Shown here one piece after another: positions 53,356 through 61,773 of a stretch of DNA of 64,000 nucleotides; positions within the stretch are counted from its first letter, which is position 1, and every line of letters begins with the position of its first letter. Made by a program: the position numbers and the translations under genes. Origin of the DNA: Achromobacter aegrifaciens (GTDB lineage: Bacteria; Pseudomonadota; Gammaproteobacteria; Burkholderiales; Burkholderiaceae_B). The stretch is taken from NCBI RefSeq assembly GCF_902859735.1, contig NZ_CADIJY010000003.1, forward strand, positions 372,001 through 436,000, read 5' to 3'. Under the pieces are notes generated by a model that saw only the letters and a program-made list of their open reading frames with translations, searched no databases and was not told where the DNA came from.

Positions 53356-54300
53356 ATGCTGCGTTTCGCGCTATCCCGGATCGTCATGGCCATACCGACG
53401 CTGCTGATCGTGGCGGTGGCGGTATTCGTGATGATCCGGCTCATCCCGGGCGACCCCGCCCAACTGCTGCTGGGCGACCTGGCGACGCCAGCCGCGCTGG
53501 CTGACCTGCGGGAGCGGCTGGGGCTGGACCAGACCTGGCTTACCCAGTTCGGCATCTGGTTCGGCAACATGCTGCACGGGGACCTGGGGTCGTCCATCAA
53601 TACCGGCCAGCCGGTGCTGCCGCTGGTGTGGGACCGCTTCCTGATCAGCGGCCGCGTGGTGGTGGTGGCGGTGCTGTTCGCCGCGCTGGTGGCGGTGCCG
53701 GCCGGCATGATCGCCGCCTGGAAGCAGAACAAGGCGCCTGACCTGTTCCTGGTCGGCACGGCGACGTTGCTGGTGTCGATTCCGACCTTCTGGCTGGGTT
53801 TGCTGCTGCTGATCTTCTTCGGCCTCAAGCTGCAGTGGCTGCCAGTGGTGGGCTACGTGTCCATCGGCGAGGACTGGAAGGCCGGCCTGCTGTACCTGGC
53901 CATGCCCATCCTGACGCTGTTCCTGCATGAGATCGGCGTGCTGATGCGCATGGCGCGGGCCAGCACGCTGGAAGTGCTGCGGCTGGACTACATCACCCAC
54001 GCGCGCGCCAAGGGGCTGTCGGAATCCGCGGTGCTGATGCGCCACGCGTTCCGCAATGCCTTCGGACCCACCTGGACGCTGATCGGCCTGGTGCTGGGCA
54101 ACCTGCTGGGCGGCATCGCGGTGGTGGAAACGGTATTCACCATCCCCGGCCTGGGGCGTCTGCTGGTGGACTCCATCTTCGCCCGCGACTACCCCGTGAT
54201 CCAGGGCTGTCTGCTGTTCGTGGGCGTGGTCTACGTGATCGTGAACCTGTTCATCGACCTTTGCTATCCCCTCTTTGACCCGAGAGTGACCGCCGAATGA
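53356..54300 (+). CDS. Dipeptide/oligopeptide-type ABC permease (DppB-like)
   Basis: A 314-aa permease with about six membrane segments. The N-terminal RIPGDPAQLLLGDLATP after the first segment is characteristic of DppB/OppB, as is the end LGNLLGGIAVVETVFTIPGLGRLLVDSIFARDYPVIQG (given as parts). The EAA-type loop is LDYITHARAKGLSESAVLMRHAFRNAF. It pairs with the next gene. GAGAGGGGC leads to the ATG. Confidence 0.92.
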   Translation: MLRFALSRIVMAIPTLLIVAVAVFVMIRLIPGDPAQLLLGDLATPAALADLRERLGLDQTWLTQFGIWFGNMLHGDLGSSINTGQPVLPLVWDRFLISGRVVVVAVLFAALVAVPAGMIAAWKQNKAPDLFLVGTATLLVSIPTFWLGLLLLIFFGLKLQWLPVVGYVSIGEDWKAGLLYLAMPILTLFLHEIGVLMRMARASTLEVLRLDYITHARAKGLSESAVLMRHAFRNAFGPTWTLIGLVLGNLLGGIAVVETVFTIPGLGRLLVDSIFARDYPVIQGCLLFVGVVYVIVNLFIDLCYPLFDPRVTAE

Positions 54301-55115
54301 AAAAGCGAATTGCAGCCAACGCGCTACTGGGCGGCGTCATCGTGGCGCTGATGCTGGTGGCGGCCGTCATGGGCGCCTTCTGGACGCCGCATGACCCGCT
54401 CAAGATCAACTTCGTGGCGCGCCTGAAGCCGCCTGGCGGCGAGTTCCTGCTGGGCACGGACGAATTCGGCCGCGACGAGCTGTCGCGCCTGCTGGCGGGG
54501 GCTTCCAGCAGCGTCTGGATCAGCCTGTTGACGGTAAGCTTCGCCATCGTCGCGGGCACGATCATCGGCACCCTGACCGGCTTTGTGCGAGGCTGGACCG
54601 ACCGCATCATCATGGCCTTCAACAATGCCTTGCTGGCCTTTCCCGGCCTGCTGCTGGCGCTGGGCCTGCTGGCCGTGGTGGGCGCCAACAAATACGGCAT
54701 CATCCTGGCGCTGGGCCTGGCCTACACGCCCTCGGTGACGCGCATCGTGCGCGGCACGGTGCTGTCGCTGCGCGAGAAGGAGTTCATCGAATCCTCGCGC
54801 GTGCTGGGCAACTCCGAGCTTTACACCATGTTCCGCCATGTGCTGCCCAATTGCGTGGCGCCGCTGACGGTGCTGGCGACCTCCATGTTCGGCTGGGTGA
54901 TCCTGGCGGAAAGCGCGCTGTCCTTCCTGGGCCTGGGCGTACCGCCTCCCGCGCCCACCTGGGGCAACATGCTGGCCGCTGCCCGACCGTTCATGGCGCA
55001 GGCTTCCTATCTATCCATACTTCCCGGCCTGGCCATCGCGCTCGCGCTGCTGGGAATCAATCTGCTGGGCGACGCGGTGCGTGACCGCCTCGATCCCCGC
55101 ATGAGGGGCGTGTAA
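54297..55115 (+). CDS. Dipeptide/oligopeptide-type ABC permease (DppC-like)
   Basis: A 272-aa permease with about six membrane segments. FLLGTDEFGRDELSRLLAGA follows the first segment, a hallmark of DppC/OppC. The loop FIESSRVLGNSELYTMFRHVLPN and the end LGVPPPAPTWGNML are also typical. The ATGA overlap with the DppB-like gene couples their translation. It makes the heterodimeric channel for a peptide-like or amide-like ligand. Confidence 0.92.
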   Translation: MKKRIAANALLGGVIVALMLVAAVMGAFWTPHDPLKINFVARLKPPGGEFLLGTDEFGRDELSRLLAGASSSVWISLLTVSFAIVAGTIIGTLTGFVRGWTDRIIMAFNNALLAFPGLLLALGLLAVVGANKYGIILALGLAYTPSVTRIVRGTVLSLREKEFIESSRVLGNSELYTMFRHVLPNCVAPLTVLATSMFGWVILAESALSFLGLGVPPPAPTWGNMLAAARPFMAQASYLSILPGLAIALALLGINLLGDAVRDRLDPRMRGV

Positions 55116-56770
55116 TGAGCGCATTGGTATCGGTATCGAATCTGTCGCTGACCGTCGGCCCCGGCGGGCGCGAGATCGTCAGCGGAGTGTCCTTCGAGGT
55201 GGCGCCCGGCGAGATGGTCGGCATCGTCGGCGAATCCGGCAGCGGCAAGACGCAGGCCGCGCGCGCCATCATGGGCCTGACGCCGTCGCCGTTGGTGGTG
55301 GCTGGCGGCTCCATCAAGTTCGAAGGCGTGGACGTGACGCAGGCGTCGCCGGCTGCGCTGCGCAAGCTGCGCGGCGCGCGCATCGGCATGGTGTTCCAGG
55401 AGCCGATGACCTCGCTGAATCCGTCCATGCCAATTGGCCGCCAGCTGGATGAGGGCCTGCGCCTGCATCGCAAGGACCTGTCCGCCGCCGCGCGCCGCGA
55501 ACGCATCCTGGAAATGCTGCGACGGGTCGGCATCCGCGATCCCAAGGGAGCGATGGAAGCCTGGCCGCACGAGTTCTCCGGCGGCATGCGCCAGCGCATG
55601 ATGCTGGCATCGGTGATGCTGCTGGAGCCAGCGCTGCTGATCGCCGACGAGCCCACCACCGCGCTGGACGCGGTGGTGCAGCGCGACGTGCTGGAACTGA
55701 TGGTGGACCTGACCCGCGAACACCATACGGCGGTGCTGATGATCAGCCACGACCTGCCAATGGTCGCGCGCTACACCGAGCGCATGGTGGTGATGCAGCA
55801 TGGCAAGGTGCTGGAGACCGGCGCCACCGCCAGCATCCTGGAGAGGCCGCAGCATCCCTACACGCGCAAGCTGCTGGACGCCATGCCGCGCCGGCTGCCG
55901 GCGCGCCAACTGGGCAAGGAGCCGCCCATTGTCGAGGTCAAGAATCTGGTGGTCGATTACGCCGGCCACCAGCGGCTGTTCTCGCGCACTGGCGCCAAGC
56001 GCGCGCTCAACGGCATCGACCTGCATGTCAAGCCGCGCGAAGTGGTGGCGGTGGTGGGCGGCTCGGGTTCAGGCAAGACCACGCTGGGCCGGGCCATTGC
56101 CGGACTGCTGGCGCCCACTTCGGGCCAGATCCTGTTCCGTGGCCAACCGGTGAACCGCCGGTCGGCGTCCTGGCGCGACTACCGGCTGAACTGCCAGATG
56201 GTGTTCCAGGATCCGTATTCCTCGCTGGACCCGCGCATGACCATCGGCCAACTGGTGGGCGAGGGCCTGCGCATGCTGGACGACATGCCCGCGGCGGAAA
56301 AGCGACGCCGGGTGGACGAAGTGCTGGCCGAAGTGGGCCTGGGCTCCGAGTACGCCAAGCGCTATCCGCACGAGATGTCGGGCGGGCAGCGTCAGCGCGT
56401 GGCGATCGCCCGCGCCATCGTGCGCCGTCCGGCCTTCGTCATCGCCGATGAGCCGGTGTCCGCGCTGGACGTGACCGTGCGCGCGCAGGTGCTGGACCTG
56501 TTTGCCGACCTGCAGGAACGCCACGGCTTTTCCTGCCTGTTCATCAGCCACGACCTGGGCGTGGTGGAGCAGGTGGCCGACCGCGTGGTGGTGATGCGTG
56601 ACGGCGGCATCGTCGAGCAGGGCTCGCGCGACGCCGTGTTCGACCAGCCGCAAGAGGAATACACCCGCAGCCTGCTGTCGGCGATTCCGGCGCTGGAATC
56701 CACCGATACCGGCGGCGTGCGCCTGCGCTGGCGGCTGGACCAACAGGAGCCGTTGCGGGCCAGCGCCTGA
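55115..56770 (+). CDS. Tandem ABC ATPase (DppD and DppF fused)
   Basis: A 551-aa protein with two nucleotide-binding domains. Domain 1 has Walker A GESGSGKTQ, signature FSGGMRQRMM and LLIADEPTTALDA. Domain 2 begins near residue 270 with VVGGSGSGKTTLGRA, MSGGQRQRVAIARAIV and FVIADEPVSALDV. It combines the DppD and DppF roles on one chain, as in many dipeptide-type importers of proteobacteria. It starts at the stop of the DppC-like gene (TAATG). The end of this gene is followed by a large hairpin before the GntR gene. Confidence 0.93.
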   Translation: MSALVSVSNLSLTVGPGGREIVSGVSFEVAPGEMVGIVGESGSGKTQAARAIMGLTPSPLVVAGGSIKFEGVDVTQASPAALRKLRGARIGMVFQEPMTSLNPSMPIGRQLDEGLRLHRKDLSAAARRERILEMLRRVGIRDPKGAMEAWPHEFSGGMRQRMMLASVMLLEPALLIADEPTTALDAVVQRDVLELMVDLTREHHTAVLMISHDLPMVARYTERMVVMQHGKVLETGATASILERPQHPYTRKLLDAMPRRLPARQLGKEPPIVEVKNLVVDYAGHQRLFSRTGAKRALNGIDLHVKPREVVAVVGGSGSGKTTLGRAIAGLLAPTSGQILFRGQPVNRRSASWRDYRLNCQMVFQDPYSSLDPRMTIGQLVGEGLRMLDDMPAAEKRRRVDEVLAEVGLGSEYAKRYPHEMSGGQRQRVAIARAIVRRPAFVIADEPVSALDVTVRAQVLDLFADLQERHGFSCLFISHDLGVVEQVADRVVVMRDGGIVEQGSRDAVFDQPQEEYTRSLLSAIPALESTDTGGVRLRWRLDQQEPLRASA

Positions 56771-56775
56771 GGGCC

Positions 56776-56815
56776 GGGTATCCCAGGGGGCGACGGCGCC
56801 GTCCCCCAGGGATAC
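56776..56815. terminator. GC-rich hairpin between the ATPase and GntR genes
   Basis: GGGTATCCC and GGGATAC flank a nearly perfect stem (GGGGGCGACGGC / GCCGTCCCCC). There is no T run, so it may attenuate transcription, or it may be a regulator site for the GntR gene 47 bp downstream. Which of these holds is unclear. Confidence 0.4.
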
Positions 56816-56861
56816 TTACGCATAAAATACGCGCTTCGGATTTGATAGACGGGAGTGGTCC

Positions 56862-57482
56862 ATGCCGAAAGCGGCAACGGCGCAACCCGGCCTGGTTGAT
56901 CGCATCGCCCACGATATACAGGCGGGCGTTTACGGTCCCGGCGCCTGGCTGAAACAGATCGACCTGCAGGAACGCTACGACGCCAAGCGTCTGGACGTCC
57001 GGCGGGCGCTAGACCAATTGGCCGCCAAGCGGCTGATCGCGCACATCCCGAACCGGGGCTATCACGTCTATGCCATGGATCCGGACCAGCATCTGCAGAT
57101 CCGCGACATCCGCATCCTGCTGGAAACGGGCGCGGCGGCGGACCTGATGCCCAACGTCACCGCGGGCAAAGTCAAGGCACTGCGCACCCTGGCCGAACGC
57201 TTCGCCAAGCTGTTGCAGGACGGCACGCTGCTGGAACAGTACGAGGTCAACCTGGCTTTCCACGCGGGCATGTACGACATGTGCCGCAATCGCGAACTGG
57301 TCGCGCTGATCCACGAAACGCGCGCCCGCGGCCCGGCGGCGCCAGCCAAGGAATGGGTGACGCGTTCACGCATCGAGATCTCCGCGCGCGAGCATTTCGA
57401 CATGGTGGACGCGCTGGAAGCCCGCGACGTCAAGCGTCTGCAAAAAATCATTGCCCAGCACGTGGGGCAGGACATCTCCTGA
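56862..57482 (+). CDS. GntR-family regulator (FCD type) of the dipeptide-type importer
   Basis: A 206-aa GntR regulator. The N-terminal winged helix (~8-70: PGLVDRIAHDIQAGVYGPGAW, LDVRRALDQLAAKRLI, HIPNRGYHVY) is followed by an FCD-type ligand domain (IRDIRILLETGAAADL; NLAFHAGMYDMCRN; REHFDMVDALEARD). It sits inside the cluster it probably controls. The TTGGCGCCAA palindromes upstream of the hydrolase operon and of the binding-protein gene are its likely sites. GGGAG stands near the ATG, and a strong terminator follows it. Confidence 0.88.
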   Translation: MPKAATAQPGLVDRIAHDIQAGVYGPGAWLKQIDLQERYDAKRLDVRRALDQLAAKRLIAHIPNRGYHVYAMDPDQHLQIRDIRILLETGAAADLMPNVTAGKVKALRTLAERFAKLLQDGTLLEQYEVNLAFHAGMYDMCRNRELVALIHETRARGPAAPAKEWVTRSRIEISAREHFDMVDALEARDVKRLQKIIAQHVGQDIS

Positions 57483-57513
57483 CGCTGCCAGCGTGTCCCG
57501 CGCTGCACGCATG

Positions 57514-57545
57514 CGGCGGCCTTCGGAAAGAAGGCCGCCGTTTTT
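57514..57545 (+). terminator. Rho-independent terminator after the GntR gene
   Basis: An 11-bp perfect stem (CGGCGGCCTTC / GAAGGCCGCCG) with a GGAAA loop, followed directly by T5. It ends the hydrolase-Dpp-GntR transcript and leaves the binding protein to its own promoter. Confidence 0.92.
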
Positions 57546-57599
57546 CATTCCGGCGGCGTCTTCAGGGATACCCCCGATAGCGGAGCGGCGCATTCCGCT

Positions 57600-57627
57600 C
57601 ATAATGGGCAGCTAATTTTGGCGCCAA
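57600..57627 (+). promoter_or_regulatory. Palindromic operator 2 with -10 element before the binding-protein gene
   Basis: CATAAT (57600-57605) is a likely -10. TTGGCGCCAA (57618-57627) follows, in the region of the transcript start. The palindrome core is identical to that at 52343, and the similarity extends to its right (TTGGCGCCAATNTATG), so one regulator probably binds both. Confidence 0.62.
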
Positions 57628-57668
57628 TATATGCGTGAATTTTGCGCCGCACGCCGGGGAGTTTTTGC

Positions 57669-59228
57669 ATGCACCACGTTTTCGTACCTAGAGCGCTCGC
57701 GCTCAGCCTGGCGCTGGCCGCCGCCGGTTCGGCCCAGGCCGCGCTGCTGACCATCGCCCAGCCCGCCGACATCCGCTCGACCAACCCCGGCGTCAACCGC
57801 GACAACACCACCGACGGCGTGGTGCTCAACATCGTGGAAGGTCTGGTCGGCTACCGCGAGAACGGCACTGTGGGCCCTCTGCTGGCGAAGTCGGTGGACC
57901 TGTCGGAAGACGGCCTGACCTACACCTTCAAGCTGCGCGACGGCGTCAAGTTTCACAACGGCGCCGCGCTGACCTCGGCCGACGTGATCTGGAGCTGGCA
58001 GCGCTACATGGATCCCAAGACGGACTGGCGCTGCCGCAGCGACTTCGACGGCCGCAACGGCCTGAAAGTGACGGACGTGTCCGCGCCCGACGCGCAGACC
58101 GTGGTGATGAAGGTGGACCGAAAGTCGGCCGTGTTCCTGGATTCGCTGGCCCGCACCGATTGCGGCATGACCGCCATCATCTCCAAGGATTCGGTCGCGG
58201 CCGACGGTTCCTGGATCAAGCCGGTGGGCACCGGCCCCTACATGTTCAAGGACTGGAAGCGCGGCGAATACACCTTGCTGACGGCCTACAAGGACTACGT
58301 CTCGCCCGCCGGCGACAAACCGGACGGCTACGTGGGGTCCAAGCGTCCGCTGGCCGACGAGGTCAAATTCCTGGTGGTGCCGGATCCTTCCACTTCGAAG
58401 GCAGGCCTGCTGTCGGGCGCGATCGACGCCGCGCAGATCACCAACACCGACGTGGGCGAACTGAAGAACGCCAAGAACCTGACGGTGTTCAGCCCGCATG
58501 ACGCGGTCAAGCACGTGCTGCTGTTCCAGACCGAGGATCCGGTCCTGAAGAATGTGAAGATCCGCCAGGCCATCGCCGCCTCGCTGGATATTCCGCAGGT
58601 CGTGGCCGCCGCCTCCGAAGGCCTGGGCCAGCTGAACAATTCCGCCGTCTACGCGGGGTCGGCCTATTACAAGGACGCGGAAAAGCGCGGCTACAAATAC
58701 GATCCGGCCCGGGCGCAGCAATTGCTGAAGGAAGCCGGCTACAAGGGCGAGCCCGTGGTCATCTACGCCAACAAGCGCGCCCACGTACCGAGCTATCAAG
58801 TCGCGGTGATCGCCCAGGCCATGATGCAGGCGGTGGGCATCAACGCCAAGATCGAGGTGCTGGAATGGGCCACGCAGCTGGACCGCTACAACACCGGCAA
58901 GTACCAGATCAGCTCGTTCTCGTTCTCTTCGCGCCTGGATCCGTCGCTGAGCTTCGAGCAATTTTCGGGCGACAAGGCCAAGCAGCCGCGCAAGGTCTGG
59001 GATGACCCGGCGGCGCAGAAGCTGATCGATGAGAGCTTCCTCGAATCCGATCCGGCCAGGCGCCAGGCGCTGTTCGACCAGCTGCACGCCCTGATGCTGG
59101 AACAGACCCCCATGCTGATGCTGTACAACGGCGCGGATGCATGGGCATCCAGCAAGCGCGTGGAAGGATTCTCGGTCTGGGAAGGCAAGCCGCGGGCCTG
59201 GGAAACCAAGGTCCGCGACGGCAAGTAA
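57669..59228 (+). CDS. Dipeptide/oligopeptide-type periplasmic binding protein
   Basis: A 519-aa type 5 extracellular solute-binding protein. The signal peptide ends AGSAQAA. LLTIAQPADIRSTNPGVNRDNTTDGVVLNIVEGL opens the mature part (given as parts), and VGTGPYMFKDWKRGEYTLL is the family's hinge stretch. It is a paralogue of the partial protein at 62988 (shared VEWATQLDRYN or LEWATQLDRYN, KAKQPRKVWD). GGGGAG precedes the ATG at 57669. Operator 2 lies just upstream. It supplies ligand to the DppBC/DF proteins encoded at 53356-56770. Confidence 0.91.
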   Translation: MHHVFVPRALALSLALAAAGSAQAALLTIAQPADIRSTNPGVNRDNTTDGVVLNIVEGLVGYRENGTVGPLLAKSVDLSEDGLTYTFKLRDGVKFHNGAALTSADVIWSWQRYMDPKTDWRCRSDFDGRNGLKVTDVSAPDAQTVVMKVDRKSAVFLDSLARTDCGMTAIISKDSVAADGSWIKPVGTGPYMFKDWKRGEYTLLTAYKDYVSPAGDKPDGYVGSKRPLADEVKFLVVPDPSTSKAGLLSGAIDAAQITNTDVGELKNAKNLTVFSPHDAVKHVLLFQTEDPVLKNVKIRQAIAASLDIPQVVAAASEGLGQLNNSAVYAGSAYYKDAEKRGYKYDPARAQQLLKEAGYKGEPVVIYANKRAHVPSYQVAVIAQAMMQAVGINAKIEVLEWATQLDRYNTGKYQISSFSFSSRLDPSLSFEQFSGDKAKQPRKVWDDPAAQKLIDESFLESDPARRQALFDQLHALMLEQTPMLMLYNGADAWASSKRVEGFSVWEGKPRAWETKVRDGK

Positions 59229-59242
59229 GACGCTTGACGGCG

Positions 59243-59264
59243 CCGGGCCGCGAGTGCGGCCCGG
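59243..59264. terminator. Hairpin between convergent binding-protein and Bug genes
   Basis: A 9-bp perfect stem (CCGGGCCGC / GCGGCCCGG) with a GAGT loop between two converging genes. It lacks a T run on either side. A two-way terminator or transcript-end protector is likely. Confidence 0.5.
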
Positions 59265-59273
59265 CCTGAATCG

Positions 59274-60269
59274 CTAGTCGAGCTTCACGCCCGCCTGCTT
59301 GATCACCGCGGCCCAATCGCGCACTTCACTGCCCAGGAACGCACTCAGCTCGGCCTGCGTGGACGGCGCCAGGATCAGGCCCTCGTCGGCAAAACGCTTG
59401 CGCAGCTCGGCGTTGGTCAGCACCTTCTCCAGCGCCGGTTGCAGGCGCTGCACCACTTCCGCCGGCACGCCTGCGGGCGCCATCAGGCTGTACCAAGTGG
59501 TGGCTTCCAGTCCCTTCACGCCTTGCGATGCGGCGGTCGTGACTTCGGGCAGGGCGGGCGACTTCTCGATACCCGTCACCGCCGCGGCGCCGACCCGGCC
59601 GCCCTTGTACTGCGGCAGCATCTCCACCACCTGCGTCACGCCCATGCTCAACTCGCCCGAGGCCACCGCCAGCAGCACGGGCGCGCTGCCCTTGTAGGGC
59701 ACGTGCACCAGTTTCCCGCCCGTGGCCAGGTTCAGTACTTCGCCGGTCAGGTGGGTGATGCTGCCCGCGCCGGAAGAGCCGAAGGTCAGCTTGCCCGGAT
59801 CCTTGTTCGCCAGGGCGATCAGCTCGGGCAGGTTCTTCGCCTGCAGGCCCGGATTGACCGCGAATACCAGCGGGCTCTTGCCCACCAGCGTGATCGGCGT
59901 GAAGTCCTTGACCGGGTCGTAGTTCAGGTTCGGATACAGGCTGGGCGCGATGGCCAGCGTGGACACGTTGCCCAGCAGCAGCGTGTAGCCGTCGGGCTCC
60001 GCTCGCGCCACCGCATTGGTGCCGATGGTGCCGCCCGCGCCGGCGCGGTTTTCCACGATGACCTGCTTGCCCAGCGTGTCGTTCAACTGCTGCGACAGAG
60101 CACGCGCCAGGGTGTCGGCCGCGCCGCCGGGCGGGAAGGGCACGACGATGCGGATCGGTTTGCTGGGATAGGCCTCGGCTTGCGCCGCCGGGCTCAGGCC
60201 CAGCGCCAGCAACCCGGCCAGGGCCGTGGCCAGCAGGCCGCGGCGATTGATTTTCTGGTACTTCGACAT
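59274..60269 (-). CDS. Bug/TctC-family periplasmic receptor (ureide-type operon)
   Basis: A 331-aa receptor. It has a signal peptide with twin arginines (NRRGLLATALAGLLALG), ending AAQAEA, and YPSKPIRIVVPFPPGGAADTLARAL opens the mature chain. LTFGSSGAGSITH and KLVHVPYKGSAPVLLAVASGEL are binding-lobe landmarks. The RR could direct Tat export, but the exact motif is incomplete. It is the last gene of the leftward operon with PuuE-like and AllA-like genes and may bind a ureide or related acid. GGAGAG precedes the ATG. Confidence 0.9.
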   Translation of the reverse strand: MSKYQKINRRGLLATALAGLLALGLSPAAQAEAYPSKPIRIVVPFPPGGAADTLARALSQQLNDTLGKQVIVENRAGAGGTIGTNAVARAEPDGYTLLLGNVSTLAIAPSLYPNLNYDPVKDFTPITLVGKSPLVFAVNPGLQAKNLPELIALANKDPGKLTFGSSGAGSITHLTGEVLNLATGGKLVHVPYKGSAPVLLAVASGELSMGVTQVVEMLPQYKGGRVGAAAVTGIEKSPALPEVTTAASQGVKGLEATTWYSLMAPAGVPAEVVQRLQPALEKVLTNAELRKRFADEGLILAPSTQAELSAFLGSEVRDWAAVIKQAGVKLD

Positions 60270-60312
60270 GCTGCTCTCCTGATGAGAAAACGTGGGCGAT
60301 GCAGAAAATGAA

Positions 60313-61239
60313 TCAGCGCGCGGCGTCCTGGGCGGCCGGATGGTGCGCATGCCAGTGGCGCGCGATGTCGGCGCGCCGGCAGACCCAGACGTCGCCGTGC
60401 GCCGCCACGTGGTCCAGGAAGCGCGCCAGGCCCGCCGCGCGGCCCGGCTGGCCGACCAGGCGCAGATGCAGCCCCACGGACATCATCTTGGGAGCCGTGG
60501 CGCCTTCCTCGTACAGCATGTCGAACGCGTCGCGCAGGTACTCGAACAGGTCCTGCCCCGTGGCCATGCCGCCGCGGATGAACTTGGCGTCGTTGTTGGC
60601 CAGGCCGTAGGGCACCAGCAGATGAGGCTTGCCGGCAACTTCGGTCCAGTAGGGCAGCTCGTCGTTGTAGGTGTCGGAGTCGTAGAGAAAACCGCCTTCC
60701 TCGGCCAGCAGGGCGCGGGTGTTCAGGCTGGGGCCGTAGCGGCAATACCAGCCCAGCGGCCGCGAGCCCACCGTGCGGGTGATCGATTCCACGGTGCGGC
60801 GGATGCGCTCGCGTTCCTCTTCCAGCGTCAGGTTCTGGTGCCGTTCCCAGCGCCAGCCGTGTGCGCACACGTCATAGCCCGCCGCCTTGATGGCCTCGCA
60901 GACTTCCGGATTGCGTTCCAGCGCCAGGCCGCAGCCCAGTATCGTGGCCGCCATGCCGCGCGCCTGCAGCAGCCGGTGCACGCGCCAGAAGCCGATCCGG
61001 CTGCCATACTCGAACATCGACTCGGCCGCCAGGTCCCGCCCGGCGAAGCCGCCCGCGCCGCCCTCGGTCAGTCCGGTTTCGGATTCAGCGTCGCCGTCCG
61101 GCACCGAAGGCTCGCCGCCTTCCTCGTAGTTGATGCAGAGATTCAACGCCAGGCGCGCGCCGCCCGGCCAACGGGGATCGGGCGGGTTGGCGCCGTAGCC
61201 GACGAAATCGCGGCGCAAGTGGGGATGATCGGTAGTCAT
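60313..61239 (-). CDS. puuE: PuuE-like polysaccharide deacetylase-family amidohydrolase
   Basis: A 308-aa protein of the NodB/polysaccharide deacetylase fold, in the PuuE (cofactor-independent allantoinase) branch. LALNLCINYEEGGE, ESMFEYGSRIGFWRV, CAHGWRWERHQNL and FLYDSDTYNDELPYW are landmarks of that branch. PuuE opens allantoin to allantoate. The next gene on the operon encodes an AllA-like ureidoglycolate lyase, which fits ureide breakdown. Related enzymes act on other cyclic imides or ureides, so the substrate may differ. It starts 24 bp after the AllA-like gene's stop. Confidence 0.85.
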   Translation of the reverse strand: MTTDHPHLRRDFVGYGANPPDPRWPGGARLALNLCINYEEGGEPSVPDGDAESETGLTEGGAGGFAGRDLAAESMFEYGSRIGFWRVHRLLQARGMAATILGCGLALERNPEVCEAIKAAGYDVCAHGWRWERHQNLTLEEERERIRRTVESITRTVGSRPLGWYCRYGPSLNTRALLAEEGGFLYDSDTYNDELPYWTEVAGKPHLLVPYGLANNDAKFIRGGMATGQDLFEYLRDAFDMLYEEGATAPKMMSVGLHLRLVGQPGRAAGLARFLDHVAAHGDVWVCRRADIARHWHAHHPAAQDAAR

Positions 61240-61263
61240 AGCGGGCTAGCCATCGGGATAGAG

Positions 61264-61773
61264 TCAATCGGAAATCGAAACCAGGGCGTGCGGAGCCGGA
61301 GCCTGCCAGAACTCGTCGTCATCGCCGCGGCCGGTCTGGCCCATCAGGACCAGGAACTCCGCCGGCCCCCGCAGCACGGTCAGGCCGTGATGCCAGGCGC
61401 CCACGCGGTAGCACACGCCCTGGCTGCCGGTTGCGAGAAACGCTTCCAGCCGCGCCATGTCGGGCAGGTCGTCGGCCCCGGTAGGCGCCACCACCACCAG
61501 ATAGGGCGAGTCCGTCAGCGGCACGAAACTCTGCGCCGCGTAGCGGTGGCGCTCCATCAGCCGGATCTCCACCGGCCCGGGCGGCGCCGCCTGCACCCGG
61601 CTGACCCAGCTGGCGTGCCGCACAACTTCGGGGCTGTGCCGCATGGGCTCGGTCAGATGGTGACGGCGCTCCGCGCCCTGGTGCGCGATCACTTCGCCAT
61701 AAGGCGCGAAGGCCTCCGGCGTGAGCGGCCGCGGGCGGATCACGAGCGGGGAGACATCCATGTCACGCGCCAT
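61264..61773 (-). CDS. allA: AllA-like ureidoglycolate lyase
   Basis: A 169-aa cupin-type protein of the ureidoglycolate lyase family. RPLTPEAFAPYGEVIAHQGA opens it. ERHRYAAQSFVPL, ATGSQGVCYRVGAWHHGL and the C-terminal AEFLVLMGQTGRGDDDEFW match AllA landmarks, with the metal-site H and E residues in place. It would release urea and glyoxylate from ureidoglycolate in the cytoplasm. ATG 61773 overlaps the GntR gene by 11 bases. ATG 61761 (MDVSPL), one base past that gene's stop, is an equally good start. No allantoicase gene is in the window. Confidence 0.82.
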   Translation of the reverse strand: MARDMDVSPLVIRPRPLTPEAFAPYGEVIAHQGAERRHHLTEPMRHSPEVVRHASWVSRVQAAPPGPVEIRLMERHRYAAQSFVPLTDSPYLVVVAPTGADDLPDMARLEAFLATGSQGVCYRVGAWHHGLTVLRGPAEFLVLMGQTGRGDDDEFWQAPAPHALVSISD

